Below are positions 7,818-14,595 of a stretch of DNA of 22,721 nucleotides, one piece after another (position 1 is the stretch's first letter; every line of letters starts with the position of its first letter). The translations under genes and the position numbers were made by a program. The stretch covers positions 1 through 22,721 of the forward strand of contig CABVCF010000029.1 in NCBI GenBank assembly GCA_902496775.1. The letters are read 5' to 3'. The DNA comes from an uncultured Collinsella sp. Lineage in GTDB: Bacteria > Actinomycetota > Coriobacteriia > Coriobacteriales > Coriobacteriaceae. The notes beneath the pieces are model-generated. The model had not been told where the DNA came from and did no database searches. It saw only the letters and a list, made by a program, of their open reading frames with translations.

Positions 7818-8174
7818 CTAATCGTCGGGGGTCTCGATCTCGATACTTGCGATGTCGAGTTCGCGGCCGTGCAGCAGACGCACGTTGGCGCCGCCACACT
7901 GGGGACAGCGACAATGGAAACGGTCGTGATCAAAGACCTCGCCGCAGTCCAGGCACTCGCTTTGTGGATGGACCTCCTCCACGGCAAGCTCGCAGCCGCG
8001 CGTGAGCGGGTCCTCGTCGCGAAACGTCTCCCAGGCAAAGTCGAGCGCCTCGCGCACGACCTCGGTCATATCCCCGATACGCAGCGTTACCAAAACGGCG
8101 CGCGAGGCCCCCGCCCCACGCGCCGCGCGAATCACTGTATCGAGTATGCCGTTGACAATGCCAACCTCGTGCAT
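7818..8174 (-). CDS. hypA: hydrogenase/urease nickel chaperone HypA
   Basis: Small Ni/Zn metallochaperone partner of HypB. It has 118 residues, the family norm. The N-terminal MHE supplies the Ni-binding His2. The zinc site is C74-x2-C77 and C90-x2-C93 (ECLDCGE, RCPQCGG); C88 is extra. It starts 6 nt after the tatC stop, with GAGGAG in the last tatC codons serving as the ribosome site, so it is very probably co-transcribed with tatC. This close linkage fits the fact that many [NiFe]-hydrogenases leave the cell by Tat after nickel insertion. Confidence 0.95.
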   Translation of the reverse strand: MHEVGIVNGILDTVIRAARGAGASRAVLVTLRIGDMTEVVREALDFAWETFRDEDPLTRGCELAVEEVHPQSECLDCGEVFDHDRFHCRCPQCGGANVRLLHGRELDIASIEIETPDD

Positions 8175-8180
8175 ACCGAT

Positions 8181-8972
8181 TTACTCCTCGTCGTCCTCAT
8201 CGTCCGAGAACAGGTCCAGACGACTCACAAACAGGCCCTCCTTGCCCTCGCGCGCGGTAATGACCACACGGGCGATGGCGAGCGAAATCTCGTAGAGCGA
8301 GAGCAGGGCGCCATACATGAGACCCAGCGTAACGGGCGAGCCGTCGGGCGTGATCACAGCCGAACCCACGAGCAGGCCAACGTATACATAACGCCAGGCA
8401 CCGCGGAAAGCAGCGTAGGACACGATGTGGAAGACGGACAGATAGAAGATGATGAGCGGCAGCTCAAACGCCACGCCAAAGCCGATCATAAAGAGCAGCT
8501 CCATGTTGACGTAGTTCTCCAGATCGGGCAGTGCCGTAGCGACGGCCGAGGTCTCGCCGATGAGCCACTCAAAGCCCGCAGGAATGATGATGAAGTAGCA
8601 GAAGATGGCACCCAGGAAGAACAGCACCGTCGAGGCGAGCACCGTGGGCACGACCCACTTGCGCTCGTTGGGTCGAAGCGCCGGCAGGAAAAACGCCAGA
8701 ATCTGCCAGATGATCATGGGCGTGCACATGACCACGGCCATCTTGATGGCCAGCGAGAAGCGCAAGCCAAAGCCGCCGAGCGTGGTAGTGATGTAGAACT
8801 TACCGTCCGGCACAAAGGAGCGGATGGGATCTTCCAGGATGTCGAGCACAACAGGCGTGGCGAAATACAGCACGATAGCGGCGGCAAACACCGACACGAC
8901 CACGATGGTCAGGCGGCGACGGAGTTCTCCCAGGTGATCGAAGAGCGGCATACGCGCAGGTCCGATAGGCAT
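8181..8972 (-). CDS. tatC: Sec-independent (Tat) translocase subunit TatC
   Basis: Polytopic membrane protein that recognises the twin-Arg signal peptide. It has 263 residues with about six hydrophobic spans. Diagnostic pieces: HLGELRRRL near the N-terminus (cytoplasmic signal-binding loop), FLPALRPNERKW (the conserved Phe/Glu loop), GVAFELP, and SAVITPDGSP. The acidic C-terminus (FSDDEDDEE) is longer than usual. Start ATG at 8972 shares its A with the tatA stop (TAATG), so translation is coupled; GGAGG lies in the end of tatA. Confidence 0.96.
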   Translation of the reverse strand: MPIGPARMPLFDHLGELRRRLTIVVVSVFAAAIVLYFATPVVLDILEDPIRSFVPDGKFYITTTLGGFGLRFSLAIKMAVVMCTPMIIWQILAFFLPALRPNERKWVVPTVLASTVLFFLGAIFCYFIIIPAGFEWLIGETSAVATALPDLENYVNMELLFMIGFGVAFELPLIIFYLSVFHIVSYAAFRGAWRYVYVGLLVGSAVITPDGSPVTLGLMYGALLSLYEISLAIARVVITAREGKEGLFVSRLDLFSDDEDDEE

Positions 8973-9550
8973 TACTCATCGCCTCCCTTCGAGGCGTCGG
9001 CGGCGGCAGCGTCGTCCTCGGCCTCGAGCTCGCGAGCGAGCTGGTCGACGACGGCCTTGCGCTTGCGGGGACGACGGGCGTAGAGATCGGCCGTCGTGGG
9101 CTCTGCCGGCTCGGGCTCGGGCTCCGGCTCTGCAGCAGGTTCGGGATCGACGGTGGCAGCGGCAGGCTCGGCCTTGGCGGGCTCGGCCTCATCAGCAGCG
9201 CCTTCGCCCTCGGTGGCACCCTCGCTTGCGGCCTTCTCGGCGGCAAGGCGGGCACGGCGCTCGGCAAAGGTCTCCTTCTTTGCGGGCGCGGCCGTCTCGA
9301 CGGCATCCTCGTCCGCATCGGAATCGTCATCGACGGCAGCCTTCTTGGGCTTGACCGGAGCCGACGCGGCCTCGCTTACCGGATCGATGATCTCGGACTG
9401 AACAACGGCCGTCATCTTTTCCTGCGTCTCGCGGAACTGACGGATGGCACGGCCGATTGTGCGGCCCATCTGCGGGAGCTTATCCGGGCCAAACAGCAAA
9501 AAGCCGAAGACCACGATGATCGCGAGCTCACCCTCTCCAATACCAAACAC
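8972..9550 (-). CDS. tatA: Tat translocase TatA/TatB-family pore subunit
   Basis: Forms or assists the Tat channel. GTG at 9550 is chosen because GGAGG lies 5 nt upstream and the product then begins FGIGEGELAII at the hydrophobic helix; the upstream ATG (9595) would add 15 unlikely residues. Product of 192 residues: one N-terminal span (about 8-20), the FGPDKLP hinge, then the amphipathic helix GRTIGRAIRQFRETQEKM. The rest is long, low-complexity and charged, with alternating Pro-Glu (EPEPEPEP) and Ala/Glu/Lys stretches, then RRPRKRK and an acidic end. Family TatA proteins are usually under 100 residues, so the tail is unusual. Only one TatA/B-type gene is present here; I cannot tell whether it acts as A, B or both. 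Confidence 0.9.
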   Translation of the reverse strand: MFGIGEGELAIIVVFGFLLFGPDKLPQMGRTIGRAIRQFRETQEKMTAVVQSEIIDPVSEAASAPVKPKKAAVDDDSDADEDAVETAAPAKKETFAERRARLAAEKAASEGATEGEGAADEAEPAKAEPAAATVDPEPAAEPEPEPEPAEPTTADLYARRPRKRKAVVDQLARELEAEDDAAAADASKGGDE

Positions 9551-9631
9551 ACATACCTCCAAGGCTCGATGTGAGTCGAGCCCGCACCGCGCCATTCGGC
9601 CGGAACTCGTCTATTCATTCGGTCAAGTATA

Positions 9632-9659
9632 GCGCCCGGACGCCAAAACGTCCGAGCGC
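9632..9659. other. GC-rich hairpin between the STAS gene and tatA
   Basis: GCGCCCGGACG (9632-9642) pairs with CGTCCGAGCGC (9649-9659) with one mismatch and a 6-nt loop. On the minus strand it is followed at once by TATACT (9631-9626), a candidate -10 for tatA. There is no U-run, so it is a weak terminator at best for the upstream STAS gene. Confidence 0.45.
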
Positions 9660-9703
9660 ATCACAAACATATGCCAAACGGCACGCCCTTTTGGGGGCAA
9701 AGA

Positions 9704-10018
9704 TTATGCCGCCGTGATCGAAATCTCCTGGTCGACGCCCAGCAGCTGAACCACGCGCATCACCTGGGGCTGCACATTAGTGCAGCTAAAGCGCTTACCG
9801 TGGTCGACCGCGTGGTGCGCGGCGCCCACGAGCACGCCAATGCCCGTCGAATCGATGTAGCTCACCTGGGCAAAATCGAGCTCAACGGCCTCAGTGGGCT
9901 GCTCGAGCGCCAGGTCGATAGCATTGCGCAGGCTATCGGCGTTAGAGATATCGATCTCGCCGGTTACCTTAATGGTGTAGATCTCCGGCGTGGGGTTGGT
10001 GGAAATACCCAAATCCAT
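9704..10018 (-). CDS. STAS-domain anti-sigma-factor antagonist (SpoIIAA/RsbV-like)
   Basis: A 104-residue single STAS domain. VTGEIDISNADSLRNAI (18-34) and SYIDSTGIGVLVGA (53-66) are family signatures; S57 in DSTG is the residue a partner kinase phosphorylates to switch binding off. Unphosphorylated forms bind the anti-sigma kinase and free the sigma factor. AAAGGAG lies 7 nt before the ATG. No anti-sigma kinase, phosphatase or sigma factor is next to it, so its partners are unknown. Neighbours are an aminotransferase upstream and tatA downstream, both in the same direction. Confidence 0.9.
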   Translation of the reverse strand: MDLGISTNPTPEIYTIKVTGEIDISNADSLRNAIDLALEQPTEAVELDFAQVSYIDSTGIGVLVGAAHHAVDHGKRFSCTNVQPQVMRVVQLLGVDQEISITAA

Positions 10019-10084
10019 GTATACGCTCCTTTACGTATCGAAAGTGCGGATAGTACTGGGCGCGGACTTGCGGGGCCCTAGGCG

Positions 10085-11389
10085 TTAGGCGCGCTCGGCA
10101 CGAGCAAGCTCGGCAGCGACAAGCTTAACGGCCAGCACCAGCACGTCGAGCGCGGCCTCCAGGTCCTCGACCGTGGGATAGCTCGGCGCAATACGGATGT
10201 TGGTATCGCGCGGATCCTTGCCATGGGGCCAGGTGGCACCGGCCGGCGTGAGCTTGACGCCCAGGTCGGCGCAAAGCGCGGCGACCTTCTGGGCCGAGCC
10301 CTCGGGACCATCGAAGCTTACAAAGTAGCCGCCGCGGGGGTGCGTCCAGGTGGCACAGCCCGTATCGCCCAGGCCCTCGGTGAGCTTGCGCTCAACGGCC
10401 TCAAAGCGCGGACGCAGGAACTCGGCATGCTTTTTCATGTGCTCCTTGACCGCCTCGATGGTGGGAAGGAAGCGCACGTGGCGCAGCTGGTTGAGCTTGT
10501 CGGCGCTGATGAGGCCGGCCTTCAGGCGCTTGGAGAACTCGGCGATGACCGCGGGGCTCGCACCGATGAAGCCGATGCCGGCGCCCGGGAAGGTGATCTT
10601 GGACGTCGAGGCAAAGGCCACCACGCGATCCTCGGTGCCCGCCGCGCGAGCGAGGTCAAAGATATTGGCGAGCTCGTCGGTCTCGTCGTACAGGTCGTGC
10701 ACGCAGTAGGCGTTGTCCCAGAAGATGCGGAAATCGGGCGCGGCCGTGGGCATCTCGACCAGGCGACGCACGGTGTCCTCGCTAAAGGTGATGCCCGTGG
10801 GGTTGGAATACTTGGGCACGCACCAGATGCCCTTGATGGAGTCGTCGGCGGCAACCAGACGCTCGACCTCGTCCATGTCGGGGCCGTTGTCGGTCATCGC
10901 GACGGGGACATTCTCGATACCCAGGTCGGCGGTGATGCCAAAGTGACGGTCGTAGCCGGGAACAGGGCACAGGAACTTGACTTTCTTGCCGTCGTGCGCG
11001 GCCTCGTAAGCCTCCCAAGGCTCGCTGCCGCACGAACCGCAGCGCCAAAACATGCCGGCGATATCGTGCTCGATCAGAAGGCTCGACGAACCCAGTACGA
11101 GCGTCTGCTCGGCAGGGCAACCCAGGAACTCCCCCGCCAGCTTGCGTGCCGAGGGAATGCCCTCAAAGCAACCGTAGTTTGAGCAGTCGACGTTGCCGTC
11201 GTGCAGATCGGCATCGGCATTGAGTATATCGAGCATGGGTCGAGAGATGTCCACCTGGGAGGGCGACGGCTTGCCGCGGGCCATGTCGAGCGCCAGGCCC
11301 TTGGCCTTGACCTCGGCGACCTCGGCTTTGAGCGCCTCGATGGCGGCATCGAGTTCGGTGGTTTCCATCTTCTGGTAGATCGTCTGCAT
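10085..11389 (-). CDS. PLP-dependent class I aminotransferase (aspartate aminotransferase subgroup Ic type)
   Basis: A 434-residue fold-type I aminotransferase. Lys264 in STSKITFPGAG is the predicted PLP lysine; N196-P-T-G (KYSNPTG) and D225-N-A-Y228 bind the cofactor. ARGKPSPSQVD near residue 37 and the GCFEGIPSARKLAGEFLG segment resemble the aspartate aminotransferase group known from Corynebacterium (the Pfam family labelled aminotransferase MocR, though no DNA-binding domain is present). Amino donor is therefore probably aspartate or glutamate (inference). ATG at 11389 has AAAGG about 10 nt upstream; a TATACT (11436-11431) is a candidate -10. Confidence 0.88.
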   Translation of the reverse strand: MQTIYQKMETTELDAAIEALKAEVAEVKAKGLALDMARGKPSPSQVDISRPMLDILNADADLHDGNVDCSNYGCFEGIPSARKLAGEFLGCPAEQTLVLGSSSLLIEHDIAGMFWRCGSCGSEPWEAYEAAHDGKKVKFLCPVPGYDRHFGITADLGIENVPVAMTDNGPDMDEVERLVAADDSIKGIWCVPKYSNPTGITFSEDTVRRLVEMPTAAPDFRIFWDNAYCVHDLYDETDELANIFDLARAAGTEDRVVAFASTSKITFPGAGIGFIGASPAVIAEFSKRLKAGLISADKLNQLRHVRFLPTIEAVKEHMKKHAEFLRPRFEAVERKLTEGLGDTGCATWTHPRGGYFVSFDGPEGSAQKVAALCADLGVKLTPAGATWPHGKDPRDTNIRIAPSYPTVEDLEAALDVLVLAVKLVAAELARAERA

Positions 11390-11538
11390 GGGTGCGACCT
11401 TTCGCGAAGCGGGACGTTGCAGTTCGTCTAAGTATAGACCGCCACCGCCGCAACGGCATGAAGCCGTGATAGATTAAGTTCATCGCAATGAATTATGAAT
11501 CGCCGCGCATGCCGGCGTGGGGCGCCCAAGGAGGCACT

Positions 11539-11793
11539 ATGGAATACGGATCGTTCCAGGCCGAGGAATTCGGCGACCTGCAGCGCCTGGTCGACGGGCT
11601 GTTTTACGACCGCCGCGCCATCGACCGCCTGGATCTCATCGTACAGGCCGAGATCTTGGACCTGGCGCCCGATCTCATGGAAATCGTGAACCTTTTGCCG
11701 CCCGGTTACTACGACCGCCAGTCACTTTGCGACCAGCTCAACTCCGCCTTGGCCGCCCACGGCTGGGGCGCCGTCTACGGCACCGTGGAATAA
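11539..11793 (+). CDS. small conserved-looking protein of unknown function, 84 aa
   Basis: The ATG at 11539 is preceded by AAGGAGG (11528-11534, 4-nt spacing); an in-frame ATG at 11488 has no ribosome site. The product is 84 residues with no signal peptide, membrane span or Cys pair except one Cys, and is rich in Asp, Leu and Tyr: FYDRRAIDRLDLIVQAEI and IVNLLPPGYYDRQSLCDQ. It looks like a compact helical protein. I do not recognise the family. It is a single plus-strand gene, divergent from the aminotransferase and convergent with nhaA, with a terminator 31 nt after its stop. The good ribosome site and codon use support a real gene. Confidence 0.75.
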   Translation: MEYGSFQAEEFGDLQRLVDGLFYDRRAIDRLDLIVQAEILDLAPDLMEIVNLLPPGYYDRQSLCDQLNSALAAHGWGAVYGTVE

Positions 11794-11796
11794 ACC

Positions 11797-11824
11797 TAGT
11801 CATTTAAGAACGTCCCCATTGACT
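11797..11824 (-). repeat. REP-like element C
   Basis: On the minus strand TAGTCAAT (11824-11817), a GGGGACGTTCTTA-type core and AATGACTA (11804-11797) form an imperfect hairpin. The core matches elements A1 and B. It lies between the stop of the 84-aa gene and the terminator. Confidence 0.7.
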
Positions 11825-11862
11825 AAAACGCCGCTTGTGATGGTGTCCACAGGCGGCGTTTT
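11825..11862. terminator. bidirectional intrinsic terminator (84-aa gene / nhaA)
   Basis: AAAACGCCGC (11825-11834) pairs with GCGGCGTTTT (11853-11862), and the pairing continues inward through TTGTG/CACAG(G) with one G-U pair. A-run and T-run at the ends suit both directions. nhaA stops 18 nt to the right. Confidence 0.88.
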
Positions 11863-11879
11863 CAAACTTGTATATGCTT

Positions 11880-13238
11880 TTACTTGTCTTTGGGCGCGGG
11901 GTGTTTGCAGACCACACTCATGTAGATCATACCGAGCACGGCAGCGGTGACCGAACCGGCAAGGATGGCGGCCTTGGCGGCCAGGACCTCAAACTGGGCC
12001 GTCGGGAAGGCAAGGCCGCTGATGAGGATCGACATGGTGAAGCCGATGCCGCCCAGAATGCCCACACCGGCAATCATGTGCCAGTTAACGTTATGCGGCA
12101 GCTCGCAGACCCTAAACTTAACCAGGGCAAACGTCATGCCAAAGATACCAATCGGCTTGCCCAGCAGCATGCCAAAGTACACGCCGAGCGTCACCGGGTC
12201 GGTGAGCAGCGTGCTCATGTCCACGCCCACCAGGCGAACCTGTGCGTTCACGAACGCAAAGATCGGCAGAATCACAAAGTTGACCGGCGTGGAGATTAGA
12301 CGCTCCATGCGGATGAGCGGCGGGGTCACGCGGTGCATGACGCGCTCGACCCTGGTGGTCGAGACGGTAAAGTCATGCTGGCCCAGGATGTGTGCCTCGT
12401 CGTCGTAGCGGTCATCAAGCAGCGGCAGGCACTCGCCCAACCAATCGGTGAGGCTATCGAGCTTGACGCCGCACTTGGCCGGGATGGTAAAGGCCAAGAT
12501 GACGCCGGCGAGCGTGGCATGTACGCCGCTCTTGAACATGCAGAACCACAACAGCAGACCCAGTACCGAATACGGGGCAAGGCGGTAATGCTGCGTCTTG
12601 TTGAGCCACACGAGCGCGCAGGTCACAAGCGCAGCGGCGCCCAACCAAAACGGATTGGGGCTCTGACCGTAGAAGATGGCGATGGCGGCGATGGAGATAA
12701 GGTCGTCGGCGATGGCGAGCGTCGAGAAGAACACGCGCACGCCGTTGGGCACGCGGTTGCCCAAAAGCGACAGCACGCCCAGCGCAAAGGCAATATCGGT
12801 TGCCATGGGAATGGCCCAACCGTTGCGGGCGCCGGCATGGTTAAAGATCAGGTAGATGCAGGCGGGAACGACGACGCCGCCCACGGCCGCCAGCATGGGA
12901 AGCATGGCCTGACGCGGATTCTTGAGCTCGCCGACCGTCATCTCGTACTTAAGCTCAATGCCCACCAACAAAAAGAAAATCGCCATGAGGAAGTCGTTGA
13001 CGAAAAGTTCAACGGTAAGACCGGCCGTAAGGTTGCCCAGACCCACATACAGCGGGGTCTCCAAAAAGTGATGGATGGCCTCGTAGGCATCGGTATTGGC
13101 GCAAATGACGGCGGCGATGGCGGCGATGACCATAACCGCGGCGGAAATCGTGCCGTTCTCGGCGATGCGCTCCCAAATGTCGCGGCGTTCAAAGCGCTTG
13201 CGCTCACGGACGTTGAACAGCTGCTCGGTTGCTGCCAT
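11880..13238 (-). CDS. nhaA: Na+/H+ antiporter NhaA
   Basis: Membrane antiporter that exchanges internal Na+ (or Li+) for external protons. It has 452 residues, longer than the roughly 390 of E. coli NhaA, with a charged N-terminal extension (about 30 residues) and a long C-terminus. Motifs: FVNDFLMAIFFLLVGIELK (79-97), MATDIAFALG with D148, and LAIADDLISIAAIA with the ion-binding pair D178-D179; GVHATLAGVILAF follows. GAAAGGAG lies 6 nt before the ATG at 13238. The leader holds a strong hairpin with a U-run (13272-13307). Confidence 0.95.
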   Translation of the reverse strand: MAATEQLFNVRERKRFERRDIWERIAENGTISAAVMVIAAIAAVICANTDAYEAIHHFLETPLYVGLGNLTAGLTVELFVNDFLMAIFFLLVGIELKYEMTVGELKNPRQAMLPMLAAVGGVVVPACIYLIFNHAGARNGWAIPMATDIAFALGVLSLLGNRVPNGVRVFFSTLAIADDLISIAAIAIFYGQSPNPFWLGAAALVTCALVWLNKTQHYRLAPYSVLGLLLWFCMFKSGVHATLAGVILAFTIPAKCGVKLDSLTDWLGECLPLLDDRYDDEAHILGQHDFTVSTTRVERVMHRVTPPLIRMERLISTPVNFVILPIFAFVNAQVRLVGVDMSTLLTDPVTLGVYFGMLLGKPIGIFGMTFALVKFRVCELPHNVNWHMIAGVGILGGIGFTMSILISGLAFPTAQFEVLAAKAAILAGSVTAAVLGMIYMSVVCKHPAPKDK

Positions 13239-13271
13239 GGGCGGCTCCTTTCACGGGATGGCTCCCGTCTT

Positions 13272-13307
13272 AAAAAAGCACGGCCCGCCCAAGTGGCGGC
13301 GCCGCGC
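13272..13307 (-). terminator. intrinsic terminator or attenuator in the nhaA leader
   Basis: On the minus strand GCGCGGCGCCGCC (13307-13295) pairs with GGCGGGCCGTGC (13289-13278), giving 12 pairs with one bulged G and one G-U pair, with loop ACTTG and then TTTTTT (13277-13272). The nhaA ATG is 34 nt further on. A small hairpin ACGGGA/TCCCGT follows just before the ribosome site. Confidence 0.75.
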
Positions 13308-13446
13308 TCTAACGTATTACGCTTGCATCTAGCCTACCCTGCACGACAAGCACGCAGGCGTGGCCGAAAAGCGGAACCACAGGTTGAACATTATTTGCTC
13401 AACGGCACGGGCACGCCTGTCCAAGAGACGACGCGGCGCCGTGCAC

Positions 13447-13486
13447 AAAAAACGACCGGAGCGCGGGGCTCCCGCGATCCGGTCGT
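13447..13486 (-). terminator. intrinsic terminator of ppaC
   Basis: ACGACCGGA (13486-13478, read on minus) pairs with TCCGGTCGT (13460-13452), with a nested CGCGGG/CCCGCG stem. Six U follow (13452-13447). It starts 20 nt after the ppaC stop. Confidence 0.9.
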
Positions 13487-13505
13487 GGCATTTGGTCAAC
13501 TAAAC

Positions 13506-14429
13506 CTAGCAGGCGGCCATGATGGGAGCAGCGACCTGCTTCTTACGGGAGAGGACGCCCGGCATCCAGACGCCGTCGTGCTCGTCGGCAATGCCCAGGC
13601 CCTTCTGAGCAGCCTCGGTCTCGCCCTCGAGCAGGACCTGCGAGCCCTCCTCCATGATGTCGGTGATGCACAGGACAATGCCGTCGGCACCCTTCTCGGC
13701 GGCGTAGGCGCGCATGGCCTCGCGGATCTCGTCAATCATGCCGAGTGCGCGGGTCTTGTCGACAGTCTCGTACTGGCCGATGAGCAGCTTCTTGCCGGCG
13801 GGCTCGAACATCTTGATGTCGTTGCCGACCATCTCGGCAGCGGTGAAGGAGCCGGACGGGCGGGTAAGGAAGACCTCCATGCCAAACTTGACCGGGTCGA
13901 CGCCCACCTGCTCGCCGAGCTTGGCGGCGACGGCGCGGTCGACATCGGTGGTGGTGGGGCTCTTGAGCATGAGCGTGTCGGTCATCATGGCCGAGAGCAG
14001 CAGCTTGGCCTGGACGTCGGAAAGCTCAACGCCGAGCACGCCGGCGAGCTTGGTGACGATGGTGCAGCTGGAGCCCCAGGGCAGGCAGATGTAGTGCAGC
14101 GGGCCGGCGGTCTCGAAGTCGCCGATGCGGTGATGATCGACAACGCCAAAGACCGTGGCGTCCTTAAGGCCAGCGACGGACTGGGCAGACTCGTTGTGGT
14201 CGGTGAGGACGACGAGCTGACCGGCCTCGACGGACTCGATCACGCGGGGCTCGGCAATGCCGGCATCGGCGAGCAGCTTGGCGGACTCGGCCGGAAGCTG
14301 GCCCAGAGCGCAAGCCTCGTAGGTGTTGCCGGCATACTCAACCTGGTTAAGCAGCTGGGACAGGACGACGGCGCTCATGATGGCGTCGTTATCGGGGTTC
14401 TGGTGACCAAAGACAAGAACGTTTGCCAT
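13506..14429 (-). CDS. ppaC: manganese-dependent inorganic pyrophosphatase (family II, DHH)
   Basis: Hydrolyses pyrophosphate to phosphate in the cytoplasm, pulling biosynthetic reactions forward. It has 307 residues, the usual length. Metal ligands are visible: H9, D13 and D15 in GHQNPDND, D77-H78 in LTDHNE, and D98-H99-H100 (the DHH motif). The C-terminal substrate-binding SRKKQV is at 294-299. There are no CBS domains, so it is the simple, non-nucleotide-regulated type. GGAGG lies 6 nt before the ATG at 14429. It has its own terminator. Confidence 0.96.
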   Translation of the reverse strand: MANVLVFGHQNPDNDAIMSAVVLSQLLNQVEYAGNTYEACALGQLPAESAKLLADAGIAEPRVIESVEAGQLVVLTDHNESAQSVAGLKDATVFGVVDHHRIGDFETAGPLHYICLPWGSSCTIVTKLAGVLGVELSDVQAKLLLSAMMTDTLMLKSPTTTDVDRAVAAKLGEQVGVDPVKFGMEVFLTRPSGSFTAAEMVGNDIKMFEPAGKKLLIGQYETVDKTRALGMIDEIREAMRAYAAEKGADGIVLCITDIMEEGSQVLLEGETEAAQKGLGIADEHDGVWMPGVLSRKKQVAAPIMAAC

Positions 14430-14543
14430 GGATATCCTCCACTTGATATGTGTACTTGGACGTAGCTATGGTAGCACGCCGATGCCGAGCCTTCGCAGAC
14501 GGAAGGGCCACGGCATATTTTGTGGCAGGTATGGGGGCCAAGG

Positions 14544-14594
14544 CTGTCCCTTTTGCACCATGTTGGTGCAAAGTAACCTGACCCCCTTGCACCA
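14544..14594 (-). repeat. REP-like element D (TTGCACCA arms)
   Basis: On the minus strand TGGTGCAA (14594-14587), core GGGGGTCAGGTTACT and TTGCACCA form one hairpin; then ACA and another TGGTGCAA lead into AAGGGACAG. The two inner arms also form a perfect 9-bp hairpin with a 3-nt loop (14552-14560 with 14564-14572). It begins one base beyond the glucokinase stop. Confidence 0.75.
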
Positions 14595-14595
14595 G

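Noticed and set aside
9551..9595. ATG at 9595 as tatA start
   Set aside because: It adds 15 residues including Arg, Asp and two Cys before the membrane helix and has no ribosome site; GTG at 9550 has GGAGG at good spacing.
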